From: a virus | IMG/VR virus record: IMGVR_UViG_3300048066_000048 | Location: 1-44,359 of that record | DNA: 44,359 nt | Direction: 5' to 3' (one strand) | In this document: piece after piece, positions 8,727-14,439 of the stretch | How the letters are laid out: every line of letters starts with the position of its first letter | Position numbering within the stretch: position 1 is the stretch's first letter | Notes under the pieces: model-generated | What the model was told of the DNA's origin: nothing | Seen by the model: the letters and a program-made list of their open reading frames with translations, nothing else | The model's database searches: none | Made by a program: the position numbers and the translations under genes

Positions 8727-8925
8727 CGTGATTCGTCATCATATTTTCCCAATCTAAATCAGTAACCTGATCTGTTAGTTCTTTGTATTCTTCAGCAGGG
8801 ACTGCCATGACAGCAGTTCCATCTGGTTTGCGAACAATAAATGTTTCGCCTGCTTCAATGCGATCCATGTAAGCATCAAAGTCTTTTTCAAATTCAGCAA
8901 ACGGAACTTCGATTATAGCTGACAA
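8713..8925 (-). CDS. Phd/YefM-type antitoxin
   Basis: The 70-aa protein has the Phd/YefM N-terminal fold pattern: a beta-alpha start (IIEVPFAEFEKDFDAYMDRI), then GETFIVRKPDGTAVMAVPAEEYKEL, the family's DNA-binding and dimer region. The short acidic C-terminal tail is where Phd proteins bind toxin. No toxin gene is adjacent; the neighbours are glutaredoxin and a permease. It may neutralise a host toxin or act as a repressor, which is inference. The start is a TTG at 8925 preceded by AAAGGAG at 8-nt spacing, overlapping grx by 13 nt. Confidence 0.8.
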   Translation of the reverse strand: MSAIIEVPFAEFEKDFDAYMDRIEAGETFIVRKPDGTAVMAVPAEEYKELTDQVTDLDWENMMTNHDDAS

Positions 8926-9155
8926 CAGATTTTCTCCTTTTGCATATGTTTAATAGATTCCTGACACCCACCTAGATGAAGATCATCTAGAGTGACTTGT
9001 GGAAAGGTTGATCCCTCACCAAATTTAGCATAGAATTCTTCTTTTGTAAAGTCACGATTAAGTTCATATGATATGTGTTGGAGTTCTTCAATCTCCATCA
9101 CTTTTTTTATCTTTACACAATATGGACAACCAGATTTTGAATAGATTATAATCAT
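8913..9155 (-). CDS. grx: Glutaredoxin
   Basis: The 80-aa dithiol glutaredoxin has its CPYC active site at residues 10-13, the cis-proline loop TFPQV near 50-54 and the GG glutathione-binding turn near 62-63, all in canonical spacing. It probably re-reduces the class I ribonucleotide reductase encoded at 13258-16735, as NrdC does in T4. An additional CC pair sits near the C-terminus (ICCQL). It overlaps talC by 4 nt (ATGA). Confidence 0.92.
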   Translation of the reverse strand: MIIIYSKSGCPYCVKIKKVMEIEELQHISYELNRDFTKEEFYAKFGEGSTFPQVTLDDLHLGGCQESIKHMQKEKICCQL

Positions 9156-9799
9156 TCTTTTAGTTTTTTAAAGTCTTCTTCAAAGATTGCTAGACCAGAA
9201 TCAGTCAGCACATGGTTATACATTTTATCAAACACAGCTGGTGGCAACGTACATACATTAGCACCATACAAGAAACAACGAGAGACATGGTGAACATCTC
9301 TCAAACTAGCAGCAAGAATCTTAGTATCTACACCCTGAGAACAATACAGACCAGAGATAGCACGAACAAGTTCAACACCACTGAAAGAGTTGTCATTCAA
9401 ACGACCCACAAAGGGTGAGATATACGTGGCACCTGCCTTCGCTGCCATGATTGCTTGAGCAACACTGAAGCACAAGGTAACATTAGTTTCAATACCATCA
9501 TCAGTGAGAACTTTACATGCAGATAACCCATCTTTAGTGAGGGGCAGTTTGATCGTAACGTTTTCTCCAACCTCAATATATTGTTGGGCATTACGAATCA
9601 TTTCTACATCAGTATCACCTTCAACTTCAGCAGAAATACTTTCAAACTGAAATTCAGAAGCAAGTGTCCTGATAAAGTCAAGGTAGTTTACACCTGACTT
9701 ACGAACTAATGTAGGATTTGTAGTAATACCATCGACTAGACCAGTCTCATAGCGTTCAGCAATTGCTTCGTAGTCAGCAGTGTCTAGAAAAATTCGCAT
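9152..9799 (-). CDS. talC: Transaldolase-like protein TalC
   Basis: The 215-aa protein is of the short TalC/fructose-6-phosphate-aldolase-like type carried by many cyanophages. It has the LDTAD motif (residues 6-10), TTNPT (26-30), the Schiff-base Lys in TIKLPLT (Lys84), AGATYISPFVGR and a TLPP loop. In phage infection TalC is thought to push host carbon through the pentose phosphate route toward NADPH and ribose for dNTPs. The ATG at 9799 is chosen; a TTG at 9808 would add three residues. It is coupled to glutaredoxin by an ATGA overlap. Confidence 0.93.
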   Translation of the reverse strand: MRIFLDTADYEAIAERYETGLVDGITTNPTLVRKSGVNYLDFIRTLASEFQFESISAEVEGDTDVEMIRNAQQYIEVGENVTIKLPLTKDGLSACKVLTDDGIETNVTLCFSVAQAIMAAKAGATYISPFVGRLNDNSFSGVELVRAISGLYCSQGVDTKILAASLRDVHHVSRCFLYGANVCTLPPAVFDKMYNHVLTDSGLAIFEEDFKKLKE

Positions 9800-9817
9800 A
9801 ATAATCAAAAATGTTTT

Positions 9818-10030
9818 TTATATAGTAACCGTAGGAAGAAGCTCTTTACGAAGAAATTTTTCCTCAAGATTGTAGAATAATTTATGTTTTGTAGTGAGTA
9901 CGTAGTAACCAATAATGTCGGTATTGTCACAGTTATAACCATAACCTTTAACTTTCTCACAAACACCATCAATATAGAAGCATTTGTTTGTCATTAGGTA
10001 TGAATGATACCGTTCATCAAGATTGATCAT
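9818..10030 (-). CDS. Hypothetical protein
   Basis: The 70-aa protein (MINLDERYHSYLMTNKCFYI...) is rich in Tyr, Asn and Cys. It starts 1 nt inside the stop of the upstream zinc-ribbon gene (TAATG), which supports coupled translation. No domain is recognised. Confidence 0.6.
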   Translation of the reverse strand: MINLDERYHSYLMTNKCFYIDGVCEKVKGYGYNCDNTDIIGYYVLTTKHKLFYNLEEKFLRKELLPTVTI

Positions 10031-10278
10031 TAACGTTCCTCGAATTTAATACGACGCACTTTTCTTTTGCGTCGTTCCTCTTGGTATTTTAGGTCATCAG
10101 ATGTAAGAATCCCGTTATATTTAATACTTTCTTTATGTTTTGTAAGAACTACTTGACTTAAGTCAATAGCTCCAACATGATCATCCAAAACTCTCATCTG
10201 ATTTGGACAACCACAGAACTGAACTTTGCTAGTGCTTGTCAGTTCTTTGTTGCATAGTTTGCATCGTGCCGTTAACAT
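10030..10278 (-). CDS. Small zinc-ribbon-like protein
   Basis: The 82-aa protein has CKLC near residues 6-9 and CGC near 23-25, a plausible single zinc site. A middle segment GAIDLSQVVL is followed by a basic tail (RRKRKVRRIKFEER). I recognise it as a recurrent small cyanophage protein family, but no function is known to me. It lies 31 nt downstream of the tRNA cluster and may be transcribed from the same promoter. Confidence 0.75.
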   Translation of the reverse strand: MLTARCKLCNKELTSTSKVQFCGCPNQMRVLDDHVGAIDLSQVVLTKHKESIKYNGILTSDDLKYQEERRKRKVRRIKFEER

Positions 10279-10309
10279 TGTTAAGCATTTAACCTCTCTG
10301 TGAAGTGAT

Positions 10310-10380
10310 GGGTGAAGAGGGGATCGAACCCCCGACCGCCTCCGTGTAAAGGAGATGCTCTACCGCTGAGCTATTCACCC
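10310..10380 (-). tRNA. tRNA-Val (anticodon UAC)
   Basis: The 71-nt cloverleaf reads GGGTGAA acceptor, GCTC/GAGC D-stem, TCTCC-TTTACAC-GGAGG anticodon arm (anticodon TAC), GGGGG/CCCTC T-stem with TTCGATC loop, and TTCACCC 3' acceptor. CCA is not encoded. Confidence 0.93.
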
Positions 10381-10384
10381 GAAT

Positions 10385-10466
10385 GTCGGTAAGAGGACTT
10401 GAACCTCCACGCCATAAAGACAATAGAACCTAAATCTATCGCGTCTACCAATTCCGCCATACCGAC
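10385..10466 (-). tRNA. tRNA-Leu (anticodon UAG)
   Basis: The 82-nt tRNA has a long variable arm, as expected for Leu. The acceptor is GTCGGTA/TACCGAC, the D-arm includes GCG...CGC, the anticodon arm is ATAGA-TTTAGGT-TCTAT (anticodon TAG) and the T-arm is GGAGG-TTCAAGT-CCTCT. CCA is not encoded. It is separated by 4 nt from each neighbour. Confidence 0.93.
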
Positions 10467-10470
10467 TAAC

Positions 10471-10542
10471 GACTCAGGTTGGGGTCGAACCAACGACCGA
10501 CTGCTTAGAAGGCAGTTGCTCTGTCCACTGAGCTACTGAGTC
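10471..10542 (-). tRNA. tRNA-Arg (anticodon UCU)
   Basis: The 72-nt cloverleaf has a GACTCAG/CTGAGTC acceptor, GCTC/GAGC D-stem, ACTGC-CTTCTAA-GCAGT anticodon arm (anticodon TCT) and GTTGG/CCAAC T-stem. It is the first gene of the three-tRNA cluster. Its 5' GA is the last two bases of the TGA stop of the upstream oxygenase gene. CCA is not encoded. Confidence 0.94.
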
Positions 10543-11083
10543 ATTTGATTATTATATCACATGAAAACGTTTTTCTCAACGTATCACTCTTATGTTTAGA
10601 AACTCCATGAAGAACATTAGAAGGAAAAAATAATATATCTCCTGCTTTAATTTGTGGAGTCCATAGATCTGTAAAACCTAATGTTTGTCTCAATCTAAAT
10701 GAGACATCTGAACTGTACCTATCCCTAAAATAAAATTCCGAAAAGTTTTTTCCATGATTCAAGAATAATACACATGATATATCTGAAGGGACATGATCAT
10801 GAATCTCTTGATAAGAACCTTTTTGATAACTATTTAACCATGCTTCATCAATTGCAAAATTTAATTTTCTTTGAAGAGTATCTGCAAATTTATTGATGCT
10901 TGGTTGTAGTAATTCAGTGTACTTACCTGTATCTAATCTTTTTGTAGATACATCACACTTAGCAGACCATGCATAATCATTAACACCAAGTACAACTTCT
11001 CTATTCAATTCTGCTATTAATTTTTCATGATTAACTGCTTGAAATTGAGCGAAGAAGTTGTAATTAAATATCGAGTATATCAC
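10541..11083 (-). CDS. 2OG-Fe(II) oxygenase superfamily protein
   Basis: The 180-aa protein resembles phage oxygenases of the 2OG-FeII_Oxy_5 type. There is a YQEIHDHVPSD segment (first iron ligands) near residue 91, a KAGDILFFPSNVLHGV strand pair carrying the distal His, and an Arg a few residues on (TLRKTFS) for 2-oxoglutarate. The start is probably the GTG at 11083, which overlaps the stop of the upstream hydrolase as GTGA; a TTG at 11092 would add three residues. The stop codon TGA runs into tRNA-Arg. It is a second oxygenase, not closely similar to the one at 6342. Confidence 0.8.
   Translation of the reverse strand: MIYSIFNYNFFAQFQAVNHEKLIAELNREVVLGVNDYAWSAKCDVSTKRLDTGKYTELLQPSINKFADTLQRKLNFAIDEAWLNSYQKGSYQEIHDHVPSDISCVLFLNHGKNFSEFYFRDRYSSDVSFRLRQTLGFTDLWTPQIKAGDILFFPSNVLHGVSKHKSDTLRKTFSCDIIIK
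10551..10579 (-). promoter_or_regulatory. Sigma70-like promoter for the tRNA cluster
   Basis: On the minus strand TTGAGA (10579-10574), a 17-nt spacer and TATAAT (10556-10551) give 11 of 12 consensus matches. The start would fall about 8 nt downstream, at the first base of tRNA-Arg. The promoter lies inside the 3' end of the upstream oxygenase gene. Confidence 0.7.
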
Positions 11084-11469
11084 GATTGCCAATAATAATG
11101 AAAGAAATTACCTTTAGGATCACACATAGGATCTTCTGCAACTACACGATAAGGCAACATACGTTGTCCTTTAAAATTAGTTCTGTCTCCAATGATATTA
11201 TATGCCGTAAGCATCTTATTTGTATCTAACAGACGAGTGATTGTAGAAGTCTTGGCAGCTGGACGACGGTATAAGAAACCTTCGTATTGACCAGGAGCAT
11301 ACACTACGTCAGCAACAGTGTTAGGATACCTAGGTGACCTGACTCTATTTAGAATGGAGACTGCAACACAGTATTCATCCATTGTATTAGTCGCTGCTTC
11401 AACCTGTACTGCTCGCGCAAGGTGGTCATAGTCAGCAGGCGTCAACGCCAGAATCGTTTCCAAAATCAA
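11080..11469 (-). CDS. SleB-like cell wall hydrolase
   Basis: The 129-aa protein carries the Hydrolase_2 (SleB) core: LARAVQVEAATNTMDEY with the catalytic Glu region near residue 24, AVSILNRVRSPRYP, DVVYAPGQYEGF and the C-terminal FHYYW. It would cleave peptidoglycan during entry or lysis. No signal peptide is seen. The likely start is a TTG at 11469, overlapping the upstream GIY-YIG gene by 38 nt, because the conserved LTPADYDHLAR lies before the first in-frame ATG. A lysis enzyme placed among metabolic genes rather than with tail genes is notable. Confidence 0.82.
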   Translation of the reverse strand: MILETILALTPADYDHLARAVQVEAATNTMDEYCVAVSILNRVRSPRYPNTVADVVYAPGQYEGFLYRRPAAKTSTITRLLDTNKMLTAYNIIGDRTNFKGQRMLPYRVVAEDPMCDPKGNFFHYYWQS

Positions 11470-11911
11470 AATAGTCTTTCCTGTAGTAGCGACCGAGTAT
11501 GTTTGAATTATAGTAGACAGGAGTGCCGTCTGTCAAGGCTTTTGTTAGAACGTCATGGAGGAAGAGCTGTCGAGTCTCTTCGTAGTTGACCCTTCCAGGT
11601 GTCCTGTGTAGGGAGAGGATTTCTCTAGCAAAAGACTCCCGTCCATACTTTTTAACATCTTCTTTAAGCTCTGGACAACTTCCGTAGTATTTTCTCCAGT
11701 CACTTTCACTAGTAACTCTTCGCCGCTTGGTAGTTTGACCCACAGCTCTAGGCTTTCGTTTTTGCCAAAAGTATTTTCTACCGATGTAGGAACGGTTGGT
11801 GGTGCTACAGGTAATTTTGTAAACAAAACCATAGTTGTCCCCAATAAGAGACCCGTCAAAGACGCTGCCATGATAGATCCAGGCATTCTCATATTCTTTA
11901 TATTTTTCCAC
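11432..11911 (-). CDS. GIY-YIG homing-endonuclease-like protein (SegE-like)
   Basis: The 159-aa protein has the GIY-YIG pattern GFVYKI (residues 28-33) and YIGRKYF (42-48) with the catalytic Arg. Next comes a basic patch (KKRK, TTKRRR) and SDWRKYYGS, which matches the T4 SegE-like group. The Glu of the active site is likely in NYEETRQLFLHD. It is free-standing, not inside an intron. The start is a GTG at 11911; no ATG is available in frame upstream of the domain. Homing into related phages is the expected role, but no target site is identified. Confidence 0.82.
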   Translation of the reverse strand: MEKYKEYENAWIYHGSVFDGSLIGDNYGFVYKITCSTTNRSYIGRKYFWQKRKPRAVGQTTKRRRVTSESDWRKYYGSCPELKEDVKKYGRESFAREILSLHRTPGRVNYEETRQLFLHDVLTKALTDGTPVYYNSNILGRYYRKDYFDFGNDSGVDAC

Positions 11912-11936
11912 ATGATCATCATATCATCTCCAATAT

Positions 11937-12626
11937 TTAGGGTTCGTCAAATAATACTTTATTGATGTAATGATCTGCCCAAGGAACACCAAAATAATTT
12001 TCTAAAATTTTTCTAGTTTTGTCATTTTTCTTCTGGTTACTGCAGTAATTTGACTGTGCTACCCATCTTTGTTCTGCTCCACAGCTATCCATAGTTGATT
12101 TCCAAACAGCACCAACAAATGCATCTAGATATTCATCAACTACATGACAAAATGTGTCAATTTCTTGATCATCATCCAGTCTTGCGAACTTACAGTAAGG
12201 TGAAAAGATTGTACCCCATGCAGGAATCTCCCTGTTATGTTTAAAACAATAGTATCTACTAATATCAGCAATGTCTTCATAGATTGGATGACATAGATCA
12301 TCAACAGGAGAAATATCTGTGATAGCAGCAGTAACAATATTTTTGTTAGCTATGATATCAGCACCAAAAATAGGCAAATCGAATTCAGGATCTGGATACC
12401 AAATACAATGTAAGATATCAAGTGGTCCTAGACTAGCAATTTCCATATGTACCTTACGTAATCCAGTACACATGTGCATATCATTTTCGATGGTCAATCT
12501 ACCATCCTGTGTTTCTTTATAGACTTCTTTGAATTCATCATCAACATCTAATTCCTCTATGTTAGGTAAAGTATTTTGATGTTTACGAATGATACTAGCT
12601 AAGTCATTAATTATTTGTCTTCCCAT
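11937..12626 (-). CDS. pcyA: Phycocyanobilin:ferredoxin oxidoreductase PcyA
   Basis: The 229-aa protein belongs to the ferredoxin-dependent bilin reductases, which reduce biliverdin IX-alpha using ferredoxin. PcyA features are visible: GLRKVHMEIASLGPLDILHC and DLPIFGADII, placing Glu62, His73 and Asp90. The His-to-Asp spacing of 17 equals that of His88 and Asp105 in the well-studied cyanobacterial enzyme. The C-terminal KKNDKTRKILENYFG and VLFD are also PcyA-like. The expected product is phycocyanobilin. Ferredoxin and heme oxygenase genes are not in the window, so host or other phage copies would be needed. The gene lies 2 nt after pebS. Confidence 0.92.
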   Translation of the reverse strand: MGRQIINDLASIIRKHQNTLPNIEELDVDDEFKEVYKETQDGRLTIENDMHMCTGLRKVHMEIASLGPLDILHCIWYPDPEFDLPIFGADIIANKNIVTAAITDISPVDDLCHPIYEDIADISRYYCFKHNREIPAWGTIFSPYCKFARLDDDQEIDTFCHVVDEYLDAFVGAVWKSTMDSCGAEQRWVAQSNYCSNQKKNDKTRKILENYFGVPWADHYINKVLFDEP

Positions 12627-12628
12627 TT

Positions 12629-13255
12629 TTAAGCATAACTGAAAAAGAATTCTTTAATCAAGGTTTGAGATTTTTCCTTGCCAAATCTATTGGACAAATA
12701 CCCAGATATAGGATCAAGTCTTATCATGTATCTGTCAAAATCAACATACTGTGTAGTATCAGTACCAATTGGTTGATGCTCATCTAGCATGTTTTTATAG
12801 TATTGAATATATTTTGTAAACAAAGGCAGATGTTCATCTACCTCATCGGGTTTACAATATCTAACAATAAGATTGTCAGAAAAATGATTGCCTGCTTCAA
12901 AAAATCTATACGTTCCTTCTACTTTAGGTAGATCTGATGTATAAAACAAGTATTTTTCTACAGGGTGTTGAAAATCAAACACAATAACAACTCTCTTGTC
13001 ACTCATTCCCATAAGATCCATACCAAAACAGGGTAAGTTTGATCCTGTTCTGGGATACAATATGTTGTTATAAATGCTGCAAGATTTATTGTCCCAAATT
13101 TCAACTTGTCTTGATTTGATTAGATGTTTACCTGAATACAAATCAGCAGTCAAGTTTACATCTTTATCATTAGTCCATTCAGCATGTCGCTGAACAAATT
13201 TCATGTCTGGAAAAACGTTTGCAAGAGATGTTTTGTAATTTTTCCAAAGGTCCAT
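12629..13255 (-). CDS. pebS: Phycoerythrobilin synthase PebS-like bilin reductase
   Basis: The 208-aa protein is a second ferredoxin-dependent bilin reductase. SIYNNILYPRTG, LPCFGMDLM, VIVFDFQHP, EKYLF and YRFFEAGNHFS match phage PebS, which takes biliverdin to phycoerythrobilin in one enzyme. Asp80 and Asp181 are 101 residues apart, the same spacing as the catalytic Asp105/Asp206 pair of PebS from phage P-SSM2. The protein is about 25 residues shorter than that enzyme, all at the N-terminus. It begins 2 nt after nrdB stops. PebA or PebB function cannot be excluded from sequence alone. Confidence 0.9.
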   Translation of the reverse strand: MDLWKNYKTSLANVFPDMKFVQRHAEWTNDKDVNLTADLYSGKHLIKSRQVEIWDNKSCSIYNNILYPRTGSNLPCFGMDLMGMSDKRVVIVFDFQHPVEKYLFYTSDLPKVEGTYRFFEAGNHFSDNLIVRYCKPDEVDEHLPLFTKYIQYYKNMLDEHQPIGTDTTQYVDFDRYMIRLDPISGYLSNRFGKEKSQTLIKEFFFSYA

Positions 13256-13257
13256 AG

Positions 13258-14439
13258 TTATAATTTAAATCCTGCAAAAGTATCTTTCTTTACGTCTTGT
13301 TTAATACTACCAATTAGGTAAGATTCAACCTCTGTCTCCTGTGGAGCTACCTGCATACCCTTAGAGGATAACCAGTGTGCAGTCCAAGGAAGAGGGTTGT
13401 TGGTAATAGGAGTATCAAAGATTGCATTGAGTCCGATAGACTTCAAACGACGATTAGCAGTCCACTCAACGTATTTCTGTAGTAATTTATCATTCAAACC
13501 AATGATAGATCCATCCTTGAACAGATACTCTGCCCACTGCTTCTCTTCTTCTACAGAATCACGGAACATTTGATATACATTCTCTTCTTCTTCCTTAGCA
13601 ATTTCCCTCATTTCAGGGTCATCGTCTTTTTTCCAGTTGTTAAGAATGTTTTGAGTAACAGTCATGTGTTGAGATTCATCTCTCGCAATAAGACCAATGA
13701 TCTTAGCTGATCCTTCAAGGAGTTTAAGTTCACCGAAAGCAAAAGAACAAGCGAAAGATACGTAGAATCTAATGCCTTCAAGGATGTAGACATTAGCGAC
13801 TGCTCTATATAGATTTCTCTTGAGATCGTTGATTTCCCACTTTGCTGTTGGAGAATCTTTCCAAGTATCCTTCCACATGTTACCAGTTCCATATCTCTGA
13901 GCAATATTAATAAACTCATCGTATGCTTTAGTAACTGATTGTGCTCGTGAGAGGATCTTCTCGTCGTCTAGAATGTGGTCAAAGACAACAGAGGGGTCTG
14001 GATATACATTTTTAATAATATGTGTGTATGAACGACTATGAATCATCTCCATAGTCTGCCAGATGTTCATACATCCTTCTAGCTCGGGTAAAGAACAATA
14101 AGGCATGAAAGCCATGCCAGGACCACGACCTTGTACGGAGTCCAAGAGGATTTGATATTTGAGATTGCTAGTAAATATGTGTTTTTGTGCATTGTTTAAT
14201 GTTTGATAATCTGCTCTATCTTTCTGCAGAGATACCTCTTCAGGTCTCCAGAAAAAACCAAGTTGATTTTGTGTCAACTTATCAAAAATGGGATACCTAA
14301 ATTTATCATATCTCTGTACTCCCAGAGGAGGACCAAAGAACATAGTTTGTTTAGTTGTATCTACTTGATCAGTATTGAATACTGTCATGCCTTCTACACT
14401 ACTCATGGGTTCGTTAGTTCTAAATTTTGCAACTGTCAC
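13258..14439 (-). CDS. nrdB: Ribonucleotide reductase class Ia beta subunit NrdB
   Basis: This subunit carries the diiron site and tyrosyl radical. Visible marks are LLDSVQGRG (Asp ligand), PELEGC (Glu), IHSRSYTHII (radical Tyr and His) and RDESQHMT (Glu/His). The longest frame is 393 aa from a GTG at 14439 preceded by the purine run GAGGAAGAAG, overlapping nrdA by 20 nt. ATGs at 14406 and 14388 are alternatives; the last gives MTVFNTDQVD, which looks like the usual phage N-terminus. The alpha subunit is immediately upstream and glutaredoxin lies farther along the same strand. Confidence 0.95.
   Translation of the reverse strand: MTVAKFRTNEPMSSVEGMTVFNTDQVDTTKQTMFFGPPLGVQRYDKFRYPIFDKLTQNQLGFFWRPEEVSLQKDRADYQTLNNAQKHIFTSNLKYQILLDSVQGRGPGMAFMPYCSLPELEGCMNIWQTMEMIHSRSYTHIIKNVYPDPSVVFDHILDDEKILSRAQSVTKAYDEFINIAQRYGTGNMWKDTWKDSPTAKWEINDLKRNLYRAVANVYILEGIRFYVSFACSFAFGELKLLEGSAKIIGLIARDESQHMTVTQNILNNWKKDDDPEMREIAKEEEENVYQMFRDSVEEEKQWAEYLFKDGSIIGLNDKLLQKYVEWTANRRLKSIGLNAIFDTPITNNPLPWTAHWLSSKGMQVAPQETEVESYLIGSIKQDVKKDTFAGFKL

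Noticed and set aside
11545-11922. 125-aa minus-strand frame starting MMIMWKNIKNM
   Set aside because: It overlaps almost all of the GIY-YIG gene in another frame; the GIY-YIG frame has clear catalytic motifs, this one has none.
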